The notes: generated by a model from the sequence alone, not told the origin. A stretch of DNA of 64,000 nt from Flavobacterium sp. UBA7680 (GCF_002482975.1 NZ_DLHA01000019.1:627077-691076), one strand, 5' to 3'; positions 54,560-63,038 are shown, counted from the stretch's first letter. Numbers and translations are program-made.

Positions 54560-57500
54560 TTATACTTTTTGAATCTTTCCAGAAACTGAAACTTTTACTT
54601 TAATTGGTTTAAAAGTTTCCCATCCCGTTTTTCCATCACCAAAACTTTGAATTCTAACATAAAAAGGTTGAAAATTATTCTGTATAGATGACTCCGAACT
54701 TAATCTAAATTCATAAAATTTAGACGATAACTTTTGCACCCTAAATAGATTCTCTTTCAAATTTTCATAATCTGGATCTTCCCAATCAATTGCCTCTTCA
54801 TTTAAACGGAGTAAAAACATATCATTAATATGCAAAGTGGTAAGTATTTCACTGCCATCTGCTGGTAATTGATAGATTGGAAACCCTTTTCTTTTTCTTT
54901 CTACAACGGTCCAAAATGTAACTATCTCTTCTTTTAAAATCCCTTTTTCATCTTTGTAAATTAATACATGATGATTATTTCTGGGATTTACCCATTGATT
55001 TATATCATCTTTTAACTGCTCGGCTCCACCAATATTTTCTTTCATTCTTATTTTTAAAATAGGAACTGGACTTCCATTTTTATTAGGCAAAAATATTTGT
55101 GGATGTTTAATTCCATTTTCATCAACGTTAAAAAATGTATTTGAAGGAATAGAGCCTTTTGCAAATCCACCTAATTCTTGAATTCTTTTATGTATTAATT
55201 TTTTAATTGTTTGGTCAACTACTTTTTCTAATTGCTTTTCAGTTGTTAAACTATCAATTGCCTTTCTAACATGAAATGCTTCCTCTCCATTAAAGTTTCG
55301 CTTTCCAAAAACAGTTTCTTTATGCAATTGTCCTCTTGCTGCTACTCCAATATTTTCAAAAACAACTCCATTTTTTTTCACTCTGTGTGCCTTAATAGTT
55401 ACAATATTATTGAGTCTTTTGTGTGAAATCAATATTTTGTCAACCGCTTTTTCTGCATCAAAATTAAATCCAACCCAAGGTAATGAGCAGTTCTTTAATT
55501 CTGACTCCCTGTCATATCGATTCCATCTCGATAATTCTTGCAAATGACTTGTCTTTACACATGCCATAACTAACGCATCAATAGCATGATGACGGTGATC
55601 TTCGCGAGATTTAGCATTGTTATCTGTATTTAATATATGGTTCAATCCCCACTTTTGACGCAGATTAGAAGTCAGTTGCCCGGGTGATACATTTACTTTT
55701 TTACAAACTAGTGACAAATAATCTTTAGCTTCCTTGCTTATATGGTGAGTATCATTTAACTGGTAAGATGAAAAATCATCATCAAATTTTTGCTGCACAA
55801 ATCTTTTAAATTTTTGATATGCATTTGGATACTCCTTTGTGTCAGAAAATAATTTTAATGCCCTTTCTTTAATACTTGGCCAATTAGACTCATCATTTCC
55901 ATAAAACTCAAAGGGTGTTCTGTCTCCTTTAAGTATGTTTTCATCAGCATAACATAATGTCTTATTATTAAAGCTATCATTTAATGAGCGACTCCAAGGG
56001 TGAATATGTACTATTTGAATTTCACCTGTAAATAATTTAGCAATAGGAATTGGAATTCCAGTATATGCACATGTTTGTTTGCACTCCTCCCAAAGCTTAA
56101 ATTTTAGAATGTTATCATGAGAAACTCTTGTATATTTTTCAACTTCCGCTTTAACTCTATCGTTTTCTCTTTCTAACCGTTTTTGATCCCTGCGGATTTT
56201 ATTTCGTTGTGATTTAGATATTTTTAAATCGCGAGCCATTTCCACTTTTATTTCGTCAAATTGTCCGTGGTCATCAATTAATTCATTAACGAGCTTACGC
56301 AATTCAAACAACGCAGTAATAACAATAGGATTTCTAATAGCCTGAATTTCCTTGTCCGCTTTTTTTCCAATTGGTAATTTGTCGAACACTGATGTTACAT
56401 CAACTGCAACAGAATGATGATAGAGTTTTTTTAGTAGTTTGTCATCAAACTCAAATTCTTTACGAAGTAAATCTTTTACTGTATCTATAAAGCTTCCGGA
56501 TTTTTTTGACCTGATAATTCCTTCAATATTGTCAATTAAATCTAATTGCCTTCGATTATTTTCAACAGTATCGTTTTGCCATTTATCTCCAAAAGCATTT
56601 TTAACGCCTCCCATTACAACTGCAACATCATAGGTATATCCTTGTCGCATAAATGGCAAAATATTACCAATAGCTTTTCTGCTTAAACTCGCATAACCAT
56701 CTTTTACATTGAACTTTGATATTGTATCAGCTTGCTCTTCTGTAAAACTCCAATTTTTAACCGCATATTCTCTAAGATTCGATTTACCGTCAAAAAAATA
56801 CAAAACATGCCAGATATCTTCTTGCTGTTTATCTGAAAACTCAAACCATTTTTTACCAAAGAATTTTTTATTTGATAAATTAGAAATAGTGTATGTTCCA
56901 ACAATTTTATCATCATCTTTATAATTAAATTTAAATTCAGCACTCTCTTTGCCAATTGCTTTTCGCAATTTTTTAAATTCTATTTTTTCAAATGATAATA
57001 GTTGTTCAATTAATTTTTCTTGTTCTTCTTTAGATACTTTCTTTCCATTATATTCAACTGTATTTACCCATTGATAAATCCTGAACATTTCAAAAGGAAT
57101 CGCATTAATTGGGCATTTAGTTTTAGTTGGCTCAAAATAACATTTACCAACCAAATGTTTTTGAGAGCGCAAAGGTCGCTGATGAAATAAAATTCCGTCT
57201 TCTTTGTAACCATCTAATTTCCTTCCACCAAATAAAATTTTCAATTCTTCATTTAAATTTGTATGGAATTGTGCTTGTTTACTCCATATTAGTTCAAATT
57301 CATCTACATACATTTTCCGTGTTGTGTATCTATTTCTAATTCTTTCCAAACCATTTTGAAAAGGGCGGTTTTCTTTTGGATATATTTCAAATAGATATGC
57401 ACCCAATGTTTTATCTTCTATACTCTCTAATGTATCATCAATTCCTATTTTTCCTTCTTTTTGATTTCCTTTAAAAATGGCTCCGTCATCAATACCCCCC

Positions 57501-57952
57501 TTTCTGCTATTACTCAAAAATCCACGTCTCTGAATCAAATGATAAAAAATTCTGCCAATTTCCTCTAATGATAATTTTTCGTTTAAGGCTTTGTGTCGAA
57601 GTTCGTATGGGTTTAATGCAAACCATTTTACTAGCTTAGCTGTTGGAAATAATTTTGTCTTTTTCCAATCTTCAAAATCTTGAGCATCCATTGGACACAT
57701 ATTATTTTCAGAAAGTTTTTGAAGTAAAATTTTCTTTCTTAATCTTCTCCTGAAAAATTGACGTCTAACTCCTCTTGCACCAGTTCTACTTGCATTTTTA
57801 GAAATTTCATTATCACCATCGCCAAGATTTTCAACTCCCATTGGAAATATTCTACTTCCTATCGCTAAAATCTTATTTAGCTTATCGTCAATTAATGCCC
57901 AACCTATTGAGTTTGTCCCTAAATCTAATCCTAAAATTCTTGCCATAGTCAT
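54560..57952 (-). CDS. cas9: Cas9, type II-C, with atypical HNH motif
   Basis: 1130 residues. RuvC-I has ILGLDLGTNSIGWAL (D10), followed by the arginine-rich bridge helix (RGVRRQFFRRRLRKK), the REC region, RuvC-II DEIKVEMARDLK (E571), HNH near 640-670, RuvC-III HHAIDAL (H789, D792) and a PAM-interacting C-terminus. The HNH segment reads IVHIHPWSRS ... FNNK: catalytic H649 and N663 are present, but residue 648, normally Asp or Glu, is Val (codon GTA at 56009-56011). Start at 57952; Met3 is an alternative. tracrRNA is divergent upstream and the array follows. No cas1, cas2 or csn2 is present. Confidence 0.97.
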   Translation of the reverse strand: MTMARILGLDLGTNSIGWALIDDKLNKILAIGSRIFPMGVENLGDGDNEISKNASRTGARGVRRQFFRRRLRKKILLQKLSENNMCPMDAQDFEDWKKTKLFPTAKLVKWFALNPYELRHKALNEKLSLEEIGRIFYHLIQRRGFLSNSRKGGIDDGAIFKGNQKEGKIGIDDTLESIEDKTLGAYLFEIYPKENRPFQNGLERIRNRYTTRKMYVDEFELIWSKQAQFHTNLNEELKILFGGRKLDGYKEDGILFHQRPLRSQKHLVGKCYFEPTKTKCPINAIPFEMFRIYQWVNTVEYNGKKVSKEEQEKLIEQLLSFEKIEFKKLRKAIGKESAEFKFNYKDDDKIVGTYTISNLSNKKFFGKKWFEFSDKQQEDIWHVLYFFDGKSNLREYAVKNWSFTEEQADTISKFNVKDGYASLSRKAIGNILPFMRQGYTYDVAVVMGGVKNAFGDKWQNDTVENNRRQLDLIDNIEGIIRSKKSGSFIDTVKDLLRKEFEFDDKLLKKLYHHSVAVDVTSVFDKLPIGKKADKEIQAIRNPIVITALFELRKLVNELIDDHGQFDEIKVEMARDLKISKSQRNKIRRDQKRLERENDRVKAEVEKYTRVSHDNILKFKLWEECKQTCAYTGIPIPIAKLFTGEIQIVHIHPWSRSLNDSFNNKTLCYADENILKGDRTPFEFYGNDESNWPSIKERALKLFSDTKEYPNAYQKFKRFVQQKFDDDFSSYQLNDTHHISKEAKDYLSLVCKKVNVSPGQLTSNLRQKWGLNHILNTDNNAKSREDHRHHAIDALVMACVKTSHLQELSRWNRYDRESELKNCSLPWVGFNFDAEKAVDKILISHKRLNNIVTIKAHRVKKNGVVFENIGVAARGQLHKETVFGKRNFNGEEAFHVRKAIDSLTTEKQLEKVVDQTIKKLIHKRIQELGGFAKGSIPSNTFFNVDENGIKHPQIFLPNKNGSPVPILKIRMKENIGGAEQLKDDINQWVNPRNNHHVLIYKDEKGILKEEIVTFWTVVERKRKGFPIYQLPADGSEILTTLHINDMFLLRLNEEAIDWEDPDYENLKENLFRVQKLSSKFYEFRLSSESSIQNNFQPFYVRIQSFGDGKTGWETFKPIKVKVSVSGKIQKV

Positions 57953-58036
57953 TAAAATTAATCTGCATGGATTTTACCATTAAAAAAAAATAAAGTAATT
58001 ACTGTTTTCCTTATTCAAACCAATTTATTTTTTCTA

Positions 58037-58044
58037 TACATTTG
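58037..58044 (+). promoter_or_regulatory. tracrRNA promoter -7 element
   Basis: TACATTTG is a perfect match to the Bacteroidetes -7 consensus TAnnTTTG. It lies just before the anti-repeat and gives a start near 58050. No clear -33 element is seen. Confidence 0.7.
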
Positions 58045-58050
58045 TAACTG

Positions 58051-58137
58051 ATTAAAATTTCTAATCTTTAATCTTATCACAATAAGGCTATATGCCGTAG
58101 ATGAAAATCTTTAGTCCTGCTTCGGTAGGACTTTTTT
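58051..58137 (+). ncRNA. tracrRNA of the type II-C system
   Basis: Transcribed away from cas9. The anti-repeat TTTCTAATCTTTAATC (58058-58073) pairs with 16 consecutive bases of the CRISPR repeat. After a small bulge CACAA pairs with the repeat start TTGTG. Then come a nexus-like hairpin (GGCTATATGCC), a second small hairpin (AGATGAAAATCT), and a terminator stem AGTCCTGC/GTAGGACT with a UUCG loop followed by six T (58113-58137). The length of about 87 nt is typical. Confidence 0.92.
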
Positions 58138-58169
58138 ATTATGTCTCTATGTTGTACTACCTCTACTAT

Positions 58170-58790
58170 TTTTGATATGGGTAAAGCTGAAACCCAAGCC
58201 TTAGAAGGTTCTTTCACTGTAAATTCTCTTTTTAAAATATTTGGAACAACGAAATGATTATGTTTTGAATTGGTTGTTACTTTAAATTTCTTACTCAATT
58301 TACTGTATAAACCTAATTGCTTCATGTATTTGGCTACCGTTATTCTGGATATTTGATACCCAATATTTTGCAGCTCTAAAGTAATCCTAGGGTTCCCATA
58401 TCACTGTTTATCAGCAAAATAGACGGAGGTTATTGTTGCTTTTATTAAAATTACTCCTTTATCTATTCCTGAAATAACTTGTTTTTCCATTTATAGTAAC
58501 GGCTGTTAATTATTTCTAAAACTTTGCACCTCTTTCAATCGAATATATTTTTTCATGGTCTTTTATGAAAAGATAAATCATCGACCTCCCTTGGAAAAAA
58601 TGCTTATTGCCTTTTCCAGGAAAACTTCCAGTTCTAAATTCTTGATAATTTTGGCGCCACTTATAACGCAAAACAGTTGTTACCTCAAGTTCCTTAGAAA
58701 GTTGAGAGATATTATCTCTTTCATAACTTAATTGATCTGCTTTCTCTTTGGAAAATGCGGTTGTAATTTTTGAGATTTTCTTTCATGGTC
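58170..58790 (-). pseudogene. Degraded IS3-family (IS150-like) element
   Basis: On the minus strand, 58790 to about 58610 reads as an OrfA fragment (LSYERDNISQLSKELEVTT, KWRQNYQEFRTGSFPGKGNK). From about 58480 to 58170 an OrfB fragment follows (YGNPRITLELQNIGYQISR, YSKLSKKFKVTTNSKHNHFV, REFTVKEPSKAWVS). Frameshifts, an in-frame TGA before YGNPRI and loss of the DDE core show it is dead. Similarity ends a few dozen bases from the tracrRNA terminator. Confidence 0.85.
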
Positions 58791-58848
58791 TACAGTTAAG
58801 ATTTTGTCCTTAACTAAAACTCCGCGCTAAGTGAGCACATCCCAAATA

Positions 58849-59376
58849 GAATCTGTAAAGTAATACGATTGTGCTAGAAGAGCTGGTAAAGATGCAGGTA
58901 ATTGTTTCTCGAAGTATATTTTTTTAAAATACCCTCACATCTTCTGGTATCATATAGAGATTTTAAAGTAATCCAGTCACTGGAATATAAATCCGATAAC
59001 AGGTAATTGTCTAAACTATCTTCAGGAATTGCCTTTCTATTGATAGCTTTGGGGGCTAATAGATGCAATACCTCAATTTTATCTAGTGTATGATCGTTAC
59101 GATAGTTTATTTTTTTGACCACTTCGAAAAAACAAAGTTCAGTCCCTAAAAACTTTTCCTTTACGAAAGTATTTTCTGCAGTAAAATTTTCACATACAGG
59201 TTCTGCTGCCTTACCAAAAGCATTTCCACAAACTGAAATCCAAAACAGAATAATGTAAAAAATTTTAAGACACTTCATTTGGGTGGCAAAAATTGAGAAG
59301 TTAATTTTTGGATAGAATTCTCGAGTCCAAATTTACTGTATTACAAGGCTCCACCAAAAACTTTAACACAAATTTA
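58849..59376 (-). repeat. Duplicated 0.53-kb segment, right copy
   Basis: Diverged copy of 51476-52001, same orientation, carrying paralogue B of the 134-aa gene. Confidence 0.85.
58874..59278 (-). CDS. Exported 134-aa protein, paralogue B
   Basis: Same layout as paralogue A: signal peptide (IFYIILFWISVCGNAFGKA), FVKEKFLGTELCFFEVVKKI, DNYLLSDLYSSDWITLKSLY and tail LHLYQLF. Differences are spread along the protein and the frame is intact, which suggests both copies are maintained. Function unknown. Confidence 0.65.
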   Translation of the reverse strand: MKCLKIFYIILFWISVCGNAFGKAAEPVCENFTAENTFVKEKFLGTELCFFEVVKKINYRNDHTLDKIEVLHLLAPKAINRKAIPEDSLDNYLLSDLYSSDWITLKSLYDTRRCEGILKKYTSRNNYLHLYQLF

Positions 59377-59810
59377 GAGAAGTCAAGGTTGTGCTAATAT
59401 CTAAAAGAAAAACTCAGTTGGGAGAACTGGAGTTGATACCTTTTTTGCGACTGTGCAATAGAGCTTTTAATTTCTTATTTAGAAATATTCAATATTTTAA
59501 ATTATTTGTAATACAAAAAAGAATAATACTATTGTCTTTTTATTAGTTAGTTTTGAAGTTTTTTGTAATTATTTAATATTGAAATAGTAAAAATTTGAAT
59601 TTGGGTGCAGAATCGGTGCACTTTGTTCAAAGACATTTTATAAAATCCAGTATAGACAAGACTTCAGCGATAAAGTTAGAATCCTGCACTCTTTGAAACA
59701 TTTGAAATCGTGTTACAGCAAAAAACACTGTATTTTTATTTAGATAAAATATCGCTTTCCATTAAATGCCTTTTGATTATCCAATAGAGTGATATAAGTA
59801 TTTCTGCTGG
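59377..59810. other. Intergenic region at the edge of the integration module
   Basis: About 430 bp. A short direct repeat, GGGTGCAGAATCGGTGCA (59603-59620), may mark an older element end. No gene is seen. Confidence 0.35.
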
Positions 59811-60152
59811 CTATTTCTTCCGGTTATGATTAGATTTCATCGCTTCTGATTCGATTTCATGTATTGTTTTCTTTTTGCCTTTAGAAATCCATTCTAAAAG
59901 TTCTTCTTCAAAAAAGTACAGCTTTTTACCGTACTTATAGCACGGTATTTTTCTCTGCCTTACAAGAGTGTAAATTGTAGACTTTGCTTTTCCTATGAGC
60001 CGGCTTGCTTCTTCAATACCAATAGGAATACTTTTTTCTTTCGATTCATATACCTGTACATTCTGAATCATAAGTTTAATCTCGGCAATTTCTTTCACTA
60101 AGTGTGCTACTGCTTTGGGCAGGTTCTCAAAAGAGATTTCGTTTGTGTCCAT
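59811..60152 (-). CDS. Helix-turn-helix DNA-binding protein (excisionase-like)
   Basis: 113 residues. After a helical leader comes a MerR-like HTH_17 domain: IGIEEASRLIGKAKSTIYTL, then RQRKIPCYKYGKKLYFFEEE. This is the common excisionase/accessory type of Bacteroidota mobile elements. It lies downstream of the integrase and a membrane protein gene on the same strand and may direct excision. Confidence 0.85.
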   Translation of the reverse strand: MDTNEISFENLPKAVAHLVKEIAEIKLMIQNVQVYESKEKSIPIGIEEASRLIGKAKSTIYTLVRQRKIPCYKYGKKLYFFEEELLEWISKGKKKTIHEIESEAMKSNHNRKK

Positions 60153-60259
60153 AGCTATCGTTTTTAACAGTTATGGTGCAAATGAAAAAAGTGTTTCTGC
60201 TGTGTCCTTCTTCACAGCAAAAACACTTGAAAAATACAATGCTTTATAGTTATTGGCAT

Positions 60260-61009
60260 TTAAAAATCGGTAAAATCTTCCATAATCTTTATAAGCCCTT
60301 TCTGTTCATCATCTTTGAGATGCGTTTTAATGCTGTTCTGCTCAACATCTTTTAAAGCGTCAGCAAAAGTCAGTTTTAAAAATTGTGCGGCTCCGTCCTG
60401 CCTGCTGACTTTAAAAAAATTCCAGATATTCCAGCCAAAATGATACAGATCCAGATTGGACAGATCTTTAACTTTTACCGGTTTAATCTTTTCAAAATTT
60501 ATGCCTTCAGCATATATGATTATATTCCTGCCCAATTGCTTCAAATCATCATCCGACGCATACAGCGCAAACTCCTGCTGTGCATAACGGATGGCAATAT
60601 CAATTCTGGCTTGTTTTTGATTTTTGATTGTATTTTGCTGCTGCTCCCTTAACTGCTGAATATCGATGGCTGCATTTCTATTTTCAGGCATTTCGGGCTT
60701 AATTAAAGCATCCTGCAACTCCTCTTCTATTTTTTCAAGGTCTTCATTTGGAATCCGGCTTTCAGGCGATTCATTTTTTTTTGCACTCAAAAAACGATTC
60801 AGTAATCTCTCAGCCAAATCATTAAGAAATAAACTTAGAATTGCAAACATTAAAATTCCAAATCCAGTGCTGATCCAGAAAAAAACGCCGGCCGTATATT
60901 CATCCGCACCTTTTTCCAGCAGCACCAGTCTTCCGATTACACCGACAAAGACGCAGACTAAAAAAACAGACAGGTAAACTGTGATATATTCAAAGTATTT
61001 AATTTTCAT
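60260..61009 (-). CDS. Membrane protein of the integration module, unknown
   Basis: 249 residues. Two N-terminal membrane helices (YITVYLSVFLVCVFVGVIG; VFFWISTGFGILMFAILSL) precede a charged coiled coil (NAAIDIQQLREQQQNTIKNQ) and a mostly helical cytoplasmic domain. Its start lies 5 bp after the integrase stop, so it is co-transcribed. Possible roles are exclusion or host take-over, but nothing proves them. Confidence 0.6.
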   Translation of the reverse strand: MKIKYFEYITVYLSVFLVCVFVGVIGRLVLLEKGADEYTAGVFFWISTGFGILMFAILSLFLNDLAERLLNRFLSAKKNESPESRIPNEDLEKIEEELQDALIKPEMPENRNAAIDIQQLREQQQNTIKNQKQARIDIAIRYAQQEFALYASDDDLKQLGRNIIIYAEGINFEKIKPVKVKDLSNLDLYHFGWNIWNFFKVSRQDGAAQFLKLTFADALKDVEQNSIKTHLKDDEQKGLIKIMEDFTDF

Positions 61010-61014
61010 TGCGC

Positions 61015-62265
61015 TTATTTCTTTAAAGATTCCAATTGTATTGCCTGCGAAGCTCTGTTTTTCTTCTCATCTATTACTTTAGCGTAGATTTCAGTAGTTT
61101 TTACGTTGGTATGCCCCAGCATTTTGCTGACCGTATAAATGTCTGTCCCGCTTGATAGCTGCAGTGTTGCAAATGTATGGCGGAAGCAGTGGAAGGTAAT
61201 ATTTTTTTTAATGCCTGCAGATTCAACCCATTTTTTCAGAGGGCGTGAAATCCACGACGGATCCGGCAGATCCTCAAAGACAAGCTGTCCGGGAAGCCTC
61301 GGTTCTCCGCAGAGATCTAAAGCCTGCTCAGAAATAGGCATGTATTCGACACCCTTTGTCTTTTTCTGCGTGAAATGCAGTTTGGCCCTGCCGTCTTCCA
61401 GACTTATCTCTTTCCACCGGAGCTTCTGAATGTCGGAATGCCTCAGACCTGTAAGCGCTGAGAAAAGCGCGGCTCTTTTAAGGACGTCTTTTTCGCAGGG
61501 CGTTTGGGCCAATGCATTCAATTCTTCAATGGTAAGATATTCGCGTCTTGATTCCTGCTCCGGGATGCCCTTAATTTTTGAAGATAAATCAACGGTTAAA
61601 TATCCGTCTATAAAGGCCTGTTTCAAAGCGGCTTTAAATATGGAAAAATAGGTTGCCGCAGTGTTGCAGGAAATAGTTCCCTTCTTACCTCCTCCTCGCG
61701 GAGCTGATAATAAAAACAGTTTAAAATCTTCAGCCATTCTGCTGTCAATCTGTGAAAAAATAAGGCTGCCCGCTGAATAGCTCTTTAAAAATTCTCTGGT
61801 CCGCTCCCAAGTGATCTTAATGGATTTTGAACTTCGGGCGTGTCTTTTAGCCGCCACCGCAGCAATATATCTAATAAAATCCTCATTTCCTTTTTCTTTC
61901 TGTTGAGCCAACAGGTTCTCAGCATCACTGTACAGATCTGTATTATCGTATTCTTTCTGCCGGATATTACGCACTGCGTCAGCATAGAGCATTATTTCAC
62001 GGTCGCTTTCGCTGCTGCACATTATAATTCCGTTATCGCTGCGTCTGGGTTTATAGGATTTTATGCCCTCTGCATCTGTGCGGGCAGTTCTTTTCTTGTC
62101 CCACTCTACTGTTGTTACGGTTCTGTTTAAATATTCACGGATTCTCTGGGGCGTTTTCTTTCCTGAAACCTCAACAGGATAGCTTTCTATGTAAACATAC
62201 CATTCTTTTCGGTCTTCTGCTTTTCGAAGACGCACAGTCACCTTGGTTTTTGCTAATTGTTTCAT
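61015..62265 (-). CDS. int: Tyrosine site-specific integrase of the island
   Basis: 416 residues. An Arm-DNA-binding N-terminus (VTVRLRKAEDRKEWYVYIES) and SAM-like core-binding domain lead to the catalytic domain with R (SALTGLRHSDIQKL), K (HFTQKKTKG), HxxR (HCFRHTFATLQL), H (MLGHTNVKTTE) and the tyrosine nucleophile (EIYAKVID). All catalytic residues are intact. It lies within 2 kb of the dnaK junction and shares a 4-bp overlap with the HTH/zinc-finger gene upstream. Confidence 0.95.
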   Translation of the reverse strand: MKQLAKTKVTVRLRKAEDRKEWYVYIESYPVEVSGKKTPQRIREYLNRTVTTVEWDKKRTARTDAEGIKSYKPRRSDNGIIMCSSESDREIMLYADAVRNIRQKEYDNTDLYSDAENLLAQQKEKGNEDFIRYIAAVAAKRHARSSKSIKITWERTREFLKSYSAGSLIFSQIDSRMAEDFKLFLLSAPRGGGKKGTISCNTAATYFSIFKAALKQAFIDGYLTVDLSSKIKGIPEQESRREYLTIEELNALAQTPCEKDVLKRAALFSALTGLRHSDIQKLRWKEISLEDGRAKLHFTQKKTKGVEYMPISEQALDLCGEPRLPGQLVFEDLPDPSWISRPLKKWVESAGIKKNITFHCFRHTFATLQLSSGTDIYTVSKMLGHTNVKTTEIYAKVIDEKKNRASQAIQLESLKK

Positions 62266-62816
62266 ATAAAATCATTTCCGTTATACAAGTTATCAATTTC
62301 GCTTTTGGGAGCATATACATGCTTTCCGATCTGCCTGGTAGGTATTGAATATTTCCTGATATGGCTGTAGACAGAACCTTCTGATATCTGAAATCTCTGA
62401 GCTATTTCACCGATGGAATAGCAGTCTTCTTTTTCAAGGCTGTATAATTTTTTCTTCGGTATACTCTCAGCCTGCGGCAGGCTGCGCTCAGGGCCGAACA
62501 TCCCTTCCATGACGCTGCGGTCTATCCTTACAAGGCGGGTTCCAAGATTAACTGACGGAACTTTTCCCTGGCCGACAAGCCTATAGAGGGTTCTTTTGGC
62601 AATGCCAAAAAGCATGCCAGCCTCAGAGACGGAAAGAAATGCCCTGTCCTGCGGTATTTTCTCTATCATCGCTTTGATTTCTGCTTCATTTTTAAGCTGC
62701 TTCATCTTCTGCTTGTATGCTTTTTTACTGCATTTTTGTGAGCAGTAGACAGAAGTTACGGTCTTGGGCAGAAACACTTCCCCGCAGACAAGACATTGTT
62801 TATTTATTCTTTTCAT
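62262..62816 (-). CDS. Zinc-finger plus double helix-turn-helix protein upstream of the integrase
   Basis: The start MKRINK at 62816 is preferred; the ATG at 62864 would extend into the repeat-rich end of the island. 184 residues. A CLVCGEVF ... CSQKCSK zinc ribbon is followed by two HTH_17 domains (FLSVSEAGMLFGIAKRTLYR; YSIGEIAQRFQISEGSVYSH). It overlaps int by 4 bp. It probably regulates int or serves as a directionality factor that binds the adjacent repeats. Confidence 0.82.
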   Translation of the reverse strand: MKRINKQCLVCGEVFLPKTVTSVYCSQKCSKKAYKQKMKQLKNEAEIKAMIEKIPQDRAFLSVSEAGMLFGIAKRTLYRLVGQGKVPSVNLGTRLVRIDRSVMEGMFGPERSLPQAESIPKKKLYSLEKEDCYSIGEIAQRFQISEGSVYSHIRKYSIPTRQIGKHVYAPKSEIDNLYNGNDFI

Positions 62817-62834
62817 CACCTTTATCCCCAATTT

Positions 62835-62905
62835 AAGTGCCATAAGTATACATAAGTGCCACATTATCGCCTTTTAAGTGCCGGTACAAATATGGTACAA
62901 ATATA
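62835..62905 (+). repeat. Repeat cluster inside the right island end (candidate integrase arm sites)
   Basis: AAGTGCC occurs at 62835, 62854 and 62876 (spacing 19 and 22 bp). GGTACAAATAT occurs twice in tandem from 62883. The second word is also present inside the left end (7394). Such clustered short direct repeats next to an att core are typical integrase or excisionase binding sites. Confidence 0.55.
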
Positions 62906-62955
62906 TGGCAAAAAATGATTAAAAAACAGCAAAAACAAAAAAGAATAAAAAAGAA

Positions 62956-62988
62956 AAACCGCTGTAAACATTTCGTTTACAGCGGTTT
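62956..62988 (-). terminator. Island-supplied terminator for dnaK
   Basis: A 14-bp perfect stem, AAACCGCTGTAAAC/GTTTACAGCGGTTT, with a 5-base loop. On the minus strand it ends in TTTTTCTTTTTTA. It lies 33 bp after the dnaK stop and replaces the displaced native terminator at 7286-7313. Confidence 0.85.
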
Positions 62989-63018
62989 AACACTTTTTAT
63001 TAACTGATGTTAATCAGT

Positions 63019-63038
63019 AATTATTTGACTTCTTCGAA
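63019..63038 (-). other. Right attachment site, within the last dnaK codons
   Basis: AATTATTTGACTTCTTCGAA matches the left site at 7336-7355 except for two bases. Here it is the true end of dnaK. Confidence 0.75.

Larger units (their letters stand above)
7338..63020. mobile_element. About 55.7-kb integrative genomic island in the dnaK 3' end
   Basis: The limits are the two copies of the dnaK terminal codons (7336-7355 and 63019-63038). Supporting signs are the tyrosine integrase and HTH/zinc-finger genes within 2 kb of the right end, a repeat shared by both inner ends (GGTACAAATATGG at 7394 and 62883), a new terminator behind dnaK, and cargo typical of islands (CBASS, Shango, Cas9, efflux pumps, IS copies, duplicated fragments). 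No relaxase, type IV secretion or replication gene was recognised, so it is probably not self-transmissible. It may be composite. Confidence 0.7.

Noticed and set aside
58077..58325. An 82-codon minus-strand frame upstream of cas9
   Set aside because: It is a piece of the decayed IS3 OrfB that runs into the tracrRNA region; no intact gene.
59603..59620. GGGTGCAGAATCGGTGCA as the true left edge of a small element with the integrase
   Set aside because: No matching copy was found at the right end; the dnaK codon duplication explains the boundary better.
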